Assembly: GCF_010499245.1 (NCBI RefSeq)
Contig: NZ_JAAGOW010000001.1
Coordinates: forward strand, 2,728,001 to 2,792,000
Reading direction: 5' to 3'
DNA from: Variovorax sp. WS11
GTDB lineage: Bacteria; Pseudomonadota; Gammaproteobacteria; Burkholderiales; Burkholderiaceae_C
Length of the DNA: 64,000 nt
Under the pieces are notes generated by a model. The model made no database searches. It worked only from the letters and a program-made list of their open reading frames with translations, and was not told the DNA's origin. The translations under genes were made by a program, and so were the position numbers. The number at the start of each line of letters is the position of its first letter. Position 1 is the first letter of the stretch. Below are positions 42,656-51,870 of this stretch, one piece after another.

Positions 42656-44398
42656 ATGACCCCATTGCAACCATGGGCCGGTGCCGAGATGCATGACGCC
42701 GACAAACTCGAGGCGGTGCTGCGCTATCACGAGCGCACCAAGCACCAGCTCCACCGTTACGCGCGCTCCCCCGGCGCCCTGGACTGGGTGAACCAACCCA
42801 ACCCGTTTCGCCGCTACGAGGGGGCGCCGCTCACGCAGCTGCCCATCCTCGGCGTGGACGAGGAGCCGCTGTCGCCCCGCTACGAGGACATCTTTAGGCG
42901 GGACGCGGTGCCGAGCGCGCCGCTCACGCTGCGCTCGCTGTCGCGGCTGTTCGAGTACGCGCTTGCGCTGTCGGCCTGGAAGCAGGCGGGCGGCATGCGC
43001 TGGGCGCTGCGCAGCAACCCTTCGAGCGGCAACCTGCATCCCACCGAGGGCTACCTGCTGATCGGCGCGCTTCCCGGGCTGGCCCCCGCGCCCGGCCTGT
43101 ACCACTACGCGCCGAGAGAGCACGCGCTGGAACGGCGCACGACCGGTTCCGCCGGGTGGTTCGCCCAGTTGATGCGCGAGTTTCCCCCGCAGGCCTTTTT
43201 GGTCGGCCTCTCGTCGATCTTCTGGCGCGAAGCGTGGAAGTACGGCGAGCGCGCGTTCCGCTATTGCCAGCACGACGTGGGCCACGCCATCGCCACGCTT
43301 CGCATCGCCGCCGCGACCCTGGGATGGCGCGCTGTCGTGTTGCACGGCCTGGCCGATGAAACCATCGAAGCCTTGCTGGGGCTGGACCGCGCCGAGGACT
43401 TCGCAGGCGCCGAGCGCGAACAGCCTGAACTCGTCATGCTCGTCTGGCCGAACGATTCGGCCGGGCCGTGGTGTGCAGGCGCGCAGCGCACGCTGCCGCT
43501 CAGCCTCGATCCGCTGCTGGCGCGCGAGCTCGTGCAGCAGCAAGGCTGGTGCGGCAAAGCGAATCGGCTCAGCCGCGACGACCCGGTCGCCTGGACCGCC
43601 ATCGACGAAGTGGCGCTCGCCTCGCGCAAAGCGATCGGAGAGCGCCATGGCCTGGACCTGTTCGACGCGCCCGCTCCAACGCATCCACGCACAGCGTTCC
43701 CGGACGGACCGCCGGCCGGCCGGATCATCCGCCAGCGGCGAAGCCTCCTGGCCTGCGACGGCCGGACCTCGATCACGGCCGAGCGCTTCTACGGCATGCT
43801 CGCGCGCGCGATGCCGCGCGTGGATCTGGAAGCGAACCGGCGGCCGGCGCCCTGGGACGCCATGGCCTGGGAGCCGTGCATCCACCTCGCGATGTTCGTT
43901 CATCGGGTGGACGGACTCGACGCGGGGCTGTACGTGCTCGTCCGCGACCCTCACAAGCTGGAGAAGCTGAAGCGCGCCATGCATCCGCACTTCGACTGGT
44001 CCAGCCCGCCCGGATGCCCGGCGGGCCTTCCCCTTCGCAAGCTGGAAAGCGGCGATGCCAGGCGGCTCGCGACGCAAGTGAGCTGCCAGCAGGACATCGC
44101 GGGCGACGGGGTCCTTTCGCTCGGCATGATCGCGGAGTATCGGGACGCCCTGTTCACGCACGGGCCCTGGTTCTATCGCCTGCTCTTCTGGGAGGCCGGG
44201 ATCATCGGGCAGGTGTTGTACCTGGAGTCCGAAGCCGCGGGCATCCGGGGCACGGGCATCGGTTGCTTCTTCGACGATCCGGTGCACCGGGTGTTCGGCT
44301 TCAGCGACCTGGCGTTCCAGTCGCTCTATCACTTCACGATCGGCGGCCCGGTGCAGGACAGCCGGCTGACCACCTTGGCGCCCTACGGCACATCGTGA
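42656..44398 (+). CDS. SagB/ThcOx-type dehydrogenase with two nitroreductase-like domains
   Basis: A 580-residue protein. Domain 1 (about residues 15-270) begins YHERTKHQLHRYARSPGALD and has the FMN-binding word RSNPSSGNLHPTEGYLLIG; domain 2 (about 340-575) has IIRQRRSLLACDGRTSITAE, FWEAGIIGQVLYLESEAAGI and GIGCFFDDPVHRVFGF. This is the SagB/ThcOx nitroreductase group, some of which oxidise azolines in thiazole/oxazole peptides. No YcaO cyclodehydratase or precursor peptide lies within reach, so a peptide-maturation role is unsupported. Confidence 0.85.
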   Translation: MTPLQPWAGAEMHDADKLEAVLRYHERTKHQLHRYARSPGALDWVNQPNPFRRYEGAPLTQLPILGVDEEPLSPRYEDIFRRDAVPSAPLTLRSLSRLFEYALALSAWKQAGGMRWALRSNPSSGNLHPTEGYLLIGALPGLAPAPGLYHYAPREHALERRTTGSAGWFAQLMREFPPQAFLVGLSSIFWREAWKYGERAFRYCQHDVGHAIATLRIAAATLGWRAVVLHGLADETIEALLGLDRAEDFAGAEREQPELVMLVWPNDSAGPWCAGAQRTLPLSLDPLLARELVQQQGWCGKANRLSRDDPVAWTAIDEVALASRKAIGERHGLDLFDAPAPTHPRTAFPDGPPAGRIIRQRRSLLACDGRTSITAERFYGMLARAMPRVDLEANRRPAPWDAMAWEPCIHLAMFVHRVDGLDAGLYVLVRDPHKLEKLKRAMHPHFDWSSPPGCPAGLPLRKLESGDARRLATQVSCQQDIAGDGVLSLGMIAEYRDALFTHGPWFYRLLFWEAGIIGQVLYLESEAAGIRGTGIGCFFDDPVHRVFGFSDLAFQSLYHFTIGGPVQDSRLTTLAPYGTS

Positions 44399-44526
44399 TC
44401 GGCGATGCCCATGAACCACGGGGATTCCGTCGGGCATTCCGGTGGTGCGCCCTTTGCGACCCAGGGTAGGGGCGGCTAGGGTGCGCGTCTGTGCGGTAGC
44501 GCACGTTCGCATCGACGGGTGGCGTG

Positions 44527-44850
44527 CTAGTTCTTTATTGTGCGCAGTTGCTCTTCTGCGCGGTTGAGTTCCTGCCGCAGGTCCCGGATGACCTGCTCCA
44601 GCGCCTCGATGCGTGCGGCGCGGGTCTGCGCCGGATCGAGCGTCTTGCAACGCGCTTGCAGGGTGGCCAAGGCCTCGGCAAGCCGCTGCCGGTGCAGCAT
44701 CTGCCCCTTGGAACGGGCAAGTTCCATGTTCCGCTCGATAGCGGCTTCCTCGGCCTTGCAATCGGCATTGCCCGCCGGGTCTGCGGGCTGGGCGATGGCG
44801 GGAACTGCCAGAGCCAATGCGATGGCCAGGACGTGCGGTTTAAGGAGCAT
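44527..44850 (-). CDS. DUF1090-like periplasmic protein
   Basis: A 107-residue protein with a signal peptide (MLLKPHVLAIALALAVPAIA). The mature part is a long charged helix with Cys in NADCKAEEAAIERNMELARS and QARCKTLDP, ending in a coiled coil (EQVIRDLRQELNRAEEQL). The two Cys and layout match DUF1090 proteins such as YqjC. Function unknown. Confidence 0.7.
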   Translation of the reverse strand: MLLKPHVLAIALALAVPAIAQPADPAGNADCKAEEAAIERNMELARSKGQMLHRQRLAEALATLQARCKTLDPAQTRAARIEALEQVIRDLRQELNRAEEQLRTIKN

Positions 44851-44972
44851 GACGCATCATGCGTCGGCAACGGACGCTTCCTCATCCTGTCGATGTTCGG
44901 GACAGTCGCCAGCATCGAGGATTCGCCCATTGCGGATTGCGGCTCTGGACGCCCGGCACGACCCGGCCGCGC

Positions 44973-45533
44973 TCAGCGCGTGCGCAGGTTCATGCGAAAC
45001 GCAATCACCGCCACATCGTCCACCACCGGCGACATCCCCAGGATGGCCGTGGCGCGCAGGTCGTGCTCGGGGCAGCGGATGAAGCCCATCTGGTGGTAGA
45101 GCTTGCAGGCCGTCGTCATGAATGACGAGCTGTGGATGCCCAGCGTCAGCGCGCCGAGCTCGCGGGCACGGTCCACGCAGTACTGCGCGAGCCGGCGCCC
45201 CAGCCCGCGGCCGCGGGCGTCCGGGTGCACCGCCAGCTTGCGGAAGCCCGCCCAGCCCTTGGGCAGGCCCATGCCCGCGAGGCCCGCGTCGGGGTAGAAC
45301 ACCACGCTGCCCACCACCCGGCCCTGCCATTCGGCGACCAGCAGCTGGGTGCCGTCCTCCGGCCTTTCGACGTGGCGCAGGTCGTCGAGGTACGCATCGA
45401 AGACGCCCGGAGGCGCGCTCTTGCGGTACTGCGAATAGGCGGCCATGCGGATCGATGCGATCGGCGTGGCCTCGTGGCGTGCAGCGGGGCGGATGCGGCT
45501 GCTCGCCGCCACGCGCCCCTCGAAATCCAACAT
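44973..45533 (-). CDS. GNAT family N-acetyltransferase
   Basis: A 186-residue GNAT protein. Acetyl-CoA binding is shown by FRKLAVHPDARGRGLGRRLA, and the C-terminal LYHQMGFIRCPEHD is the usual motif B end. The substrate is unknown. The ATG at 45531-45533 is the only good start. Isolated, divergent from the two small genes to its right. Confidence 0.88.
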   Translation of the reverse strand: MLDFEGRVAASSRIRPAARHEATPIASIRMAAYSQYRKSAPPGVFDAYLDDLRHVERPEDGTQLLVAEWQGRVVGSVVFYPDAGLAGMGLPKGWAGFRKLAVHPDARGRGLGRRLAQYCVDRARELGALTLGIHSSSFMTTACKLYHQMGFIRCPEHDLRATAILGMSPVVDDVAVIAFRMNLRTR

Positions 45534-45724
45534 GGCTCTTTCTCCTTCACTCCCCGGGCGGTCGGATGACCGGCGGATGCAGTCAGCTTAGGCTTGCGTG
45601 CCCGCACCTTCTTGAAGGAATGCGACATCTTGTCTGACACGCGCATAGGCCATGCGGCCGATGTTCGCGGCCGCGTGCGTTGGCTAGATTGCTCCGGATA
45701 CGCCGACGACCCCGGAGGATTCCC

Positions 45725-45964
45725 ATGCTCGACACTGCCCACAAGGCCCTGCTGCTGCGCCGCAACGGCGTTGCCGTTCCTGAGTTGCCGGCGGATGGCA
45801 GCATCGCGCGATGGCACGCGTCGGTCGACGCGCTCTTCGCCCAGTACGTGACGCAGCGCGCCGCCAGGAGCCTGCAAGAAGCCGAAGAGGCGCGCGAACT
45901 CGAGCTGCTGAGCCGCCTCGCCGCGACCTCCTACCCGCGACGACGCAACACGAACTACGCCTGA
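45725..45964 (+). CDS. Small hypothetical protein (79 aa)
   Basis: A 79-residue soluble protein, helical and charged (SVDALFAQYVTQRAARSLQE, then AEEARELELLSRLAA). GGAGGA precedes ATG 45725 at good spacing. Its TGA overlaps the ATG of the next gene, so the two are translationally coupled. No family recognised. Confidence 0.6.
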   Translation: MLDTAHKALLLRRNGVAVPELPADGSIARWHASVDALFAQYVTQRAARSLQEAEEARELELLSRLAATSYPRRRNTNYA

Positions 45965-46335
45965 TGGTCATCACAAGTCGTTTCCTTATCACCGCGGCGT
46001 TGCTGGCGTTCGCGGGCGCCGCGCATGCGCAGGCCGCCGGCTGCGAGGCGCTCATGGCCCAGATCGACGCGAAGATCCGCGCGGGCGGCGTGACGCAGTT
46101 CATCCTCACAACTGTGGATGCCTCGGCCGAAGCCGGCGGGCGTGTCGTCGGCACCTGCGACCTGGGCACGAAGAAGATCGTGTATGAGCCGGGGCCGACC
46201 CATGGCGCGGTCTCGGCGGGCCGGCCGGCGCAGCAGCCTGCGCCGGCGCCCGCGCCCGCACGGCAGCGCAACGAGCCGATGCTGACCGAGTGCCGAGACG
46301 GCACGGTGAACATGGGCGGCGACTGCCGCAGGTAG
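45964..46335 (+). CDS. DUF1161 family periplasmic protein
   Basis: A 123-residue protein with a signal peptide ending in AGAAHAQ. The conserved core is CEALMAQIDAKIRAGGVTQF, then GRVVGTCDLGTKKIVYEP, matching DUF1161, with one Cys in each half. The C-terminal tail is Pro/Ala-rich and adds a second Cys pair. Its role in the envelope is unknown. The start overlaps the upstream stop (TGATG). Convergent with the GlxA-type gene, 1 bp apart. Confidence 0.8.
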   Translation: MVITSRFLITAALLAFAGAAHAQAAGCEALMAQIDAKIRAGGVTQFILTTVDASAEAGGRVVGTCDLGTKKIVYEPGPTHGAVSAGRPAQQPAPAPAPARQRNEPMLTECRDGTVNMGGDCRR

Positions 46336-46336
46336 C

Positions 46337-47275
46337 TCAAGCCATCAGCCGCGCGCTGCGCCGGATGCTCTGCGGCGGCTGCCCCAGCGTCCGCAGAAAG
46401 GCGCGCCGCATCCGCTCCGGATCCCCGAACCCCGCCTCGCGCGCCACCACGCCCAGCGCGAGCTCGCCCGCGTCGATCAGCGTGCGCGCAGCTTCCACCC
46501 GCAGGTTCTCGACGGCCTGCGCCGGCGACTGCCCGGTCTCGGCCTTGAAGGCCCGGCTGAACTGCCGCGGGCTCAGGTGCGCGACATCGGCCAGGTCCTC
46601 GACCGACAGCGGCTCGCGCAGGTGGGCGCGGGCATGGGCCAGGGTCTTCTGGATGCGGTCCGACTGCGGTTCCAGCTCCAGCATGGCGGAGAACTGTGAC
46701 TGGCCGCCCGGCCGGCGGTAATACACCACCATCTTCTTCGCGACGGCGCGCGCGATCTCGGCGCCCAGGTCCTGCTCGACCAGCGCCAGCACCATGTCGA
46801 TGCCGGCCGTCATGCCGGCGGAGGTCCAGACCGGGCCGTCGTTGATGAAGATGCGATCGGGCTGCACCTGGATGAGCGGATGGCGCTTCTGCAGCTCTTG
46901 CGCAAAGCCCCAGTGCGTGGTCGCGCGCCGGCCGTCGAGCAGGCCGGCCTCGGCCAGGGCGAAGGCGCCGGTGCAGATGCTGGTCACGCGCCGCGCCTGG
47001 CGCATGCCCGAGCGCAAGAAGCGGCACACCTTGGGGGTGATGGCGGTGGCGACCAGCGCGCCGGTCATCACCAGGGTATCGAAGCGGGCGGTGGTGAAGC
47101 GCCGGGAATCGACCGCCGCGCCGCTGGAGCTCGCGACCAGGCCGCCATGCTCCGACAGCACCTCGACGCGGTAGTGCACCTGGCCGAGCTGCATGTTGGC
47201 CAGCTCGAAGGCGGCGATGGCCGCGAGGTCGAGGATCTGGAAGCCGGGGAAGACGAGGATGCCGATGCGTCGCAT
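46337..47275 (-). CDS. GlxA-type transcriptional regulator (DJ-1/PfpI plus AraC domains)
   Basis: A 312-residue protein. The N-terminal DJ-1/PfpI-like amidotransferase domain reads RIGILVFPGFQILDLAAIAA, with the Cys elbow SICTGAFALAEAGLLDGRRA. The C-terminal AraC helix-turn-helix pair is LSVEDLADVAHLSPRQFSRA and FGDPERMRRAFLRTLGQPP. The family senses a small metabolite and often controls adjacent catabolic genes. It is divergent from an SDR gene across 164 bp, its likely target. Confidence 0.9.
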   Translation of the reverse strand: MRRIGILVFPGFQILDLAAIAAFELANMQLGQVHYRVEVLSEHGGLVASSSGAAVDSRRFTTARFDTLVMTGALVATAITPKVCRFLRSGMRQARRVTSICTGAFALAEAGLLDGRRATTHWGFAQELQKRHPLIQVQPDRIFINDGPVWTSAGMTAGIDMVLALVEQDLGAEIARAVAKKMVVYYRRPGGQSQFSAMLELEPQSDRIQKTLAHARAHLREPLSVEDLADVAHLSPRQFSRAFKAETGQSPAQAVENLRVEAARTLIDAGELALGVVAREAGFGDPERMRRAFLRTLGQPPQSIRRSARLMA

Positions 47276-47439
47276 GGGGCGGAGCGTACGTGCGGCGGGC
47301 CGGATGGTCAATGGATCAGCATGTCCTGAAATGTGGGAAATATGGCATTCGGGACATGGCGGCGCAGAGCACACTTCGATCCAGCCCGTCGGTCGTTCGA
47401 CGGTCCCGAATCCCGAATCCACCCAAAGGACCTGACGCC

Positions 47440-48234
47440 ATGACTGCAGCAAACACCCGGGGCACCGCCCTCATCACCGGCGCTTCATCCGGCATCGGCG
47501 CCGTCTATGCCGACCGGCTGGCGCGCCGCGGCCACGACCTGATCCTGGTCGCGCGCAACCGCGAGCGGCTGCAGGCGCTGGCCGAGCGGCTCACCCGCGA
47601 GACCGGCCGCAAGGTCGAGACGCTGGTCGCCGATCTCAGCGACAAGGCCGCGCTGGCGCGCGTCGAGGAGGTGCTGCGCAGCAACGAGAAGATCACGATG
47701 CTGGTCAACAACGCCGGCTTGGGCGCGACCGCGCCGCTGCTCGGATCGGACATCGGGAAGATGGAAGACATGATCGCGCTCAACGTGAATGCGCTCACCC
47801 GCCTGACCTACGCCGCGGTGCCGGCCTTCGTGGAGCGCGAGGGCGCGACGCTGGTGAACATCGCCTCCATCGTCGCCATCTCGCCGGAGACGCTGAACGG
47901 GGTTTACGGCGCGACCAAGGCCTATGTGCTGGCGCTGGGGCATTCGCTGCAGCACGAACTGGCCGACAAGGGCGTGCGCATCCAGACGGTGCTGCCCGGC
48001 GCCACGGCCACCGAGTTCTGGGATATCGCCGGGCTGCCGGTGCAGCATCTGCCGAGCGAGATCGTGATGACGGCCGAGAACCTGGTCGACGCGGCGCTCG
48101 TGGGGCTGGACCGGGGGGAGGCGGTCACGATTCCCTCGCTGCATGATAAGGCGGATTGGGATGTGTACGAGGCGGCGCGGCGGGCGATGTCGGGGCGGTT
48201 GTCGAATTCGCAGGTGGCGGCGCGCTACGCCTGA
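47440..48234 (+). CDS. Short-chain dehydrogenase/reductase
   Basis: A 264-residue classical SDR. The NAD(P)-binding motif is LITGASSGIGAVYADRLARR; then NNAG in MLVNNAGLGATAPLL; the catalytic pair is Ser in IASIVAIS and YxxxK in GVYGATKAYVLALG. The Arg residues after the first strand suggest NADPH preference. AAAGGA precedes ATG 47440. Divergent from the GlxA-type regulator, which probably controls it. Substrate unknown. Confidence 0.9.
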   Translation: MTAANTRGTALITGASSGIGAVYADRLARRGHDLILVARNRERLQALAERLTRETGRKVETLVADLSDKAALARVEEVLRSNEKITMLVNNAGLGATAPLLGSDIGKMEDMIALNVNALTRLTYAAVPAFVEREGATLVNIASIVAISPETLNGVYGATKAYVLALGHSLQHELADKGVRIQTVLPGATATEFWDIAGLPVQHLPSEIVMTAENLVDAALVGLDRGEAVTIPSLHDKADWDVYEAARRAMSGRLSNSQVAARYA

Positions 48235-48253
48235 CTCCCGCCGGGCCCCGTCT

Positions 48254-48361
48254 TGTCCCCTCTCCTCTGGGAAGGGTTAGAATGAGGCACCAGGCCTTCG
48301 AATCGCCGTCATCGCCACCACCGCCGCGTGCCCCCCAGCCCTCCCCAGAGGAGAGGGAGCC
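48254..48361. repeat. REP-like inverted repeat pair
   Basis: CCCTCTCCTCTGGG near 48255-48270 and an inverted copy near 48341-48358 (CCAGAGGAGAGGG) flank about 75 bp. The unit, followed by GGTTAGAATGAGGC, looks like an intergenic palindromic repeat of the type common in Burkholderiales. It lies between the convergent SDR and EamA genes and may terminate both. A related hairpin is at 51871-51902. Confidence 0.55.
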
Positions 48362-48510
48362 ATACGGGGTCCCACACAAAACTTCACGACGAAGCGCGGC
48401 AAACCCCATCGACGCGCGCCCTGACCGGCACAGTAGCAGCCCCGGCCGCCCACCGGCTCCCCGCCGTGTGAATCAACAACGCCCCCACCACCATCCCCAT
48501 CCCCAACAAC

Positions 48511-49350
48511 TCACCCCCGAGGCAGCTTCCCCATCCCCACGCTCATCAGCAGCGCCGACACCGGCACGAAGTTGATGAACGCCGTCCCCGTCACGGTCCC
48601 CAGCGTGCGTACCCCGAAGTTGTAGGCCAGCACGGCAAAGGCCGAAGGAATCAGCCCCACGTACAGCAGCGCATGCCACGACAGCCGCAGCCCCTCCACC
48701 TGCGGCACCTCGGCCAGCCCAATCGCGCTCGCGCCCAGCGCACCAAGCGCCAGCAGCGGCCAGGCGGCCAGCACGGTCAGCCCGGTGTACTCGACCACAT
48801 CCAGCTGCCCCGCGAACTGCGTGGCGCCGCGCGTGTACCAGACCCAGCCCAGCGTGCCGGCGAAGGCGATCGCGTCGCCCCACGCGGTCGATGCCGCATC
48901 GCCGTTCGACGGCGCCAGCACGCCCGAGACCACGACCACGCCCGCCAGCGCCAGCGCGCTGCTCAGCAGCGTGGTGCGGGTGGGCCGCACACCGTCGAGC
49001 ACCCAGCGCAGCAGCTGCGTGCTGATCGGCGTGGTGGCCATGATGATCGCGCCGTGCGAGGGCACCGAATGCGCCAACCCGGTCAGCAGCATCACGCTGA
49101 ACACGCCGAAGCCGGTCACGCCGCGCAGGGCCAGCGGGCCGGCGTGGCTGCGCAGCTTGCGCCACGGCGCGGCGCCGCGCGGGGCCAGCAGCGCGGCGAA
49201 GATCAGGGCCGAGAGGCTGTAGCGGATCAAGGTGAACCAGAAGGGGTCGACGTGCCGCAGCACGTCCTTGCTGACCAGGAACATGGCGCCCCACGCGGAG
49301 GTGGCGGCGAGCAGCGCGGCGATGCCGAGCGAGGAGGAGGGGGTACGCAT
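48511..49350 (-). CDS. EamA/DMT-family transporter, C-terminus frameshifted
   Basis: A 279-residue product with nine visible transmembrane helices: SLGIAALLAATSAWGAMFLV, the EamA repeats, and a last full word of FINFVPVSALLMSVGMGKLP. It stops right after a run of five G. In another frame the natural end continues ELLGMGMVVGALLIHTAGSR to a TGA at 48384-48386, giving the usual ten helices. Two added G, or loss of one, would restore it. Exporter of small metabolites; substrate unknown. Divergent from a LysR gene, its probable regulator. Confidence 0.82.
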   Translation of the reverse strand: MRTPSSSLGIAALLAATSAWGAMFLVSKDVLRHVDPFWFTLIRYSLSALIFAALLAPRGAAPWRKLRSHAGPLALRGVTGFGVFSVMLLTGLAHSVPSHGAIIMATTPISTQLLRWVLDGVRPTRTTLLSSALALAGVVVVSGVLAPSNGDAASTAWGDAIAFAGTLGWVWYTRGATQFAGQLDVVEYTGLTVLAAWPLLALGALGASAIGLAEVPQVEGLRLSWHALLYVGLIPSAFAVLAYNFGVRTLGTVTGTAFINFVPVSALLMSVGMGKLPRG

Positions 49351-49485
49351 GAGAACAAGCCTGAAGATGAATTCGATGCCCCGAAGAATGGGCGTCGCCC
49401 CCCCTGAAAACCATTCGTTTCTTTGGACGGGGGCCTCAGGATTTGCGAATGGCCTCGTGCGCGCGAGGCGCTCACAATCGCCGCC

Positions 49486-50361
49486 ATGGAGCTCTACCAA
49501 CTCAAGACCTTCGTCGCCATTGCCCGCGAAGGCAGCCTGACGCGGGCCGCCGAGCGGGTGTTCACCAGCGCGCCGGCGGTCAGCGCGCAGCTCAAGGCGC
49601 TGGAAGACGAGCTCGGGGTCAAGCTCTTCGAGCGCACGCCGCGCGGCATGGTGGCGACCGAGGCCGGCCAGACGCTGCTCGAGGAAGCCGAGCGCACCCT
49701 GGCCTCGGCGATGCGCATGCGCTCGGCCGCCGAGCAGATCCGCGGCGCGGCGCAGGGCGTGGTGCGCTTCGGCACGGTGGTCGACCCGGTGGCGCTGCGG
49801 CTGGGCGAGGTGCTGGTGAAGCTGGCGGAACGCCATCCGCAGGTGTCGCTGCAGCTGCAGCAGGGCCTGTCGTATCAGACCTTGGCGGCGGTGCAGCGCG
49901 GCGAGCTGGACTGCGCCTTGGCGCTCAACGACGCCGAGGCGATCGAGGGCCTGGCGCTGCATCGGCTGGGCGTGGTCGACCTGGTGGTGACGCTGCCTGC
50001 GGCACTGGCCGAGGCGCGGCCGGCGCTGAAGCTGGAGGATCTCACCGAGCTCTCATGGGTGGGCACGCCCAACTCCTGCGTGATGCGCAAGCACCTCGAC
50101 AGCCTGTTCGCCAGCGCCGGCCGCGAGTACCGCCCCGGCCGCACGGCGGACAGCGAAGGCGCGATCCGCAGCATGGTCGCCAGCGGGCTGGGCCCGGGCC
50201 TGCTGCGCCTGGACCAGGCCGAGCAGGGCGAGCGCAAGGGCGAGCTCAAGATCTGGCCGGGCTGGCGCTCGCACACCTGGCTGTGCTGGGTGGAGCCCGA
50301 GGGCCGGCGCGCGCCGGCGGTGGAGGCGGTGCGCGCGGCGGTGCTGGAAACCTGGGCCTGA
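49486..50361 (+). CDS. LysR-type transcriptional regulator
   Basis: A 291-residue LTTR. The winged helix-turn-helix is MELYQLKTFVAIAREGSLTR, then AAERVFTSAPAVSAQLKALE. The effector domain starts near residue 90 (GVVRFGTVVDPVALRLGEVL). It is divergent from the EamA transporter gene across 135 bp, the classic LysR arrangement for controlling an exporter. Co-inducer unknown. Confidence 0.9.
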   Translation: MELYQLKTFVAIAREGSLTRAAERVFTSAPAVSAQLKALEDELGVKLFERTPRGMVATEAGQTLLEEAERTLASAMRMRSAAEQIRGAAQGVVRFGTVVDPVALRLGEVLVKLAERHPQVSLQLQQGLSYQTLAAVQRGELDCALALNDAEAIEGLALHRLGVVDLVVTLPAALAEARPALKLEDLTELSWVGTPNSCVMRKHLDSLFASAGREYRPGRTADSEGAIRSMVASGLGPGLLRLDQAEQGERKGELKIWPGWRSHTWLCWVEPEGRRAPAVEAVRAAVLETWA

Positions 50362-50457
50362 TCCGGCGGGCCGGGCCGGGGCGCGTGCGCCTTTCGCGGG
50401 TAGGACGATGCAGGCTTTTCCTACGCGACCGGGCTCGGCGCCGGGGCACGCTGCGGA

Positions 50458-50682
50458 GTGAATCCAATTGAACTTCCAATGCCACACGCCATGACCTCAG
50501 CCGCCCGCCTGTTCATTCCTTCCGTCGCCGACACGGCGAGCGTTCGCATCATCGACGTCACCGACCCGAGCGACGTCGACTACTGGACCGAGGCGCTCGG
50601 CGTGAGCGAGACCGAGCTTCGGCTGGCCGTGGCCGCCGTGGGCAGTTCGGTGCAGGACGTGCGCGACCACCTCGGCAAGTGA
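50458..50682 (+). CDS. DUF3606 domain protein
   Basis: A small protein of 63-74 residues whose C-terminal 45 residues, IIDVTDPSDVDYWTEALGVS and ETELRLAVAAVGSSVQDV, match DUF3606. GTG 50458 gives 74 residues; ATG 50479 and ATG 50491 are alternatives with no clear ribosome-binding site to decide. The domain is short and helical, of unknown function. Confidence 0.8.
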   Translation: MNPIELPMPHAMTSAARLFIPSVADTASVRIIDVTDPSDVDYWTEALGVSETELRLAVAAVGSSVQDVRDHLGK

Positions 50683-50709
50683 GCGCCTGGCGCCGGGCCA
50701 GGCTTCGGA

Positions 50710-51441
50710 TCAGCAGTCGTAGCGCCGGTAGTTGACGTAGCAGAGCTCGCGGATGCGCTGCCGGTCGGCAGCGACCCGGCGCTGGCTCTCGTTGATGCGG
50801 CGTTGCTCGTCCGCCCTCACCTCGCTCGCCTTGCGCTGCTCTTCGCGCAGCTCGGCCGCGCGCTGCTGCGCGTTGAGCGAATCCTGGCGCGCCTGCAGGT
50901 TCTGCGCGCGTGCGATGGCGGCGTCCGACTCGCGGCGGAAGGCCCGGTCCTGGGCCAGTTGGTCCGCTTGGCGCCGAGCCTTCTCGCGGGCTTCCTGCTC
51001 CGCGGCCTGCCTGGATTCGGCTTCTGCGATGGCTTGCTGCCGGGCCACTTCCAGCTGCTTGGCCGCGATCTCCGCCTGCGCCGCCTGCCGGCGGTGCTGC
51101 ACGTAGGCGCCACCCGCGAACAAGGCGATGGCCAGCAGGCCGATGATCACCAGGGCCCGAGGCATGCCGGATTCGCGCTCGACGACGGTGGCGGCGTAGG
51201 GGGCGGGGCGCGAGGGCGGCGATGAAGCCTGCCTCGCAAGCTTCCGGTCGTGCGCCTGCCGGGATTCCGGGTCGCGCAGCACCTTGTGGGCATCGTTGAC
51301 CTCGCTCAGCTGTTCGGCAAAGCGCGAGTCCTCGGCCATCTTCTGCGGGGTGTAGAACGCGCGTGCGCGCTCGACGGCTTCCTCGATGTCGGCCGCGGTC
51401 GCGTTGCCGGGGACACCCAGGACCTGGTATGCAGACTTCAC
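50710..51441 (-). CDS. Membrane protein with a degenerate J-like domain
   Basis: A 243-residue protein. Residues 2-70 resemble a DnaJ J-domain (KSAYQVLGVPGNATAADIEE, then FAEQLSEVNDAHKVLRDPES), but the HPD tripeptide between helices II and III is replaced by ARAFYTPQKM, so Hsp70 stimulation is unlikely. One transmembrane helix follows (ALVIIGLLAIALFAGGAYV), then a long coiled coil rich in Ala, Gln, Arg and Glu and a Cys-bearing tail. GTG 51441 with GAGGAAGA upstream is the start; longer frames are not credible. Confidence 0.75.
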   Translation of the reverse strand: MKSAYQVLGVPGNATAADIEEAVERARAFYTPQKMAEDSRFAEQLSEVNDAHKVLRDPESRQAHDRKLARQASSPPSRPAPYAATVVERESGMPRALVIIGLLAIALFAGGAYVQHRRQAAQAEIAAKQLEVARQQAIAEAESRQAAEQEAREKARRQADQLAQDRAFRRESDAAIARAQNLQARQDSLNAQQRAAELREEQRKASEVRADEQRRINESQRRVAADRQRIRELCYVNYRRYDC

Positions 51442-51673
51442 TGTTCTTCCTCGGTTTTGCTTGTTTTTACGGCCCGGTGCGGACCGGCTCTCTCGCCCGC
51501 CGGGGATCTTATCGGGAGGGGGCCGAAAAAAGTGACGGAGAGTGAGTTTTCGGCAAGGCGCTGCGAGATTCGCAAGCGCGGGCGAGGCATTTCTCACACC
51601 CGCCGGCCGCGAGGGGCGGGGAAGCACGCCAGCCGACAGCCGCGGACGGGGCCGCAGCTTCAGGGCGCGAGGC

Positions 51674-51796
51674 TCAGGCGATGGCCTGCAGCGAGGGCAG
51701 GGCGCTTGCCTTCGGCGGCTGCGGCTTGGGGTCGCAGGCGGACAAGGCGGCCATGGCGATGATGACGAACGCGAGGGTGATGCTTCGATGCTTCAC
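51674..51796 (-). CDS. Small lipoprotein (40 aa)
   Basis: It reads MKHRSITLAFVIIAMAALSA, then C and a Pro/Lys-rich tail DPKPQPPKASALPSLQ. The lipobox LSAC gives a mature lipopeptide of only 20 residues. GTG 51796 is preceded by AAGGAGAGGACC, an excellent ribosome-binding site. Known families of entericidin-sized lipoproteins are similar in plan, but no family is assigned. Confidence 0.6.
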   Translation of the reverse strand: MKHRSITLAFVIIAMAALSACDPKPQPPKASALPSLQAIA

Positions 51797-51870
51797 GGTC
51801 CTCTCCTTGGTGGAGCTGATTGATTCTGCGGCGCAGCGGCGAGTGTGCATGTCAGCCGACACCCCGCGAT

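Noticed and set aside
42656..44398. Thiazole/oxazole-modified peptide cluster
   Set aside because: No YcaO, dehydrogenase partner, transporter or short precursor gene with a leader-like sequence was found on either side.
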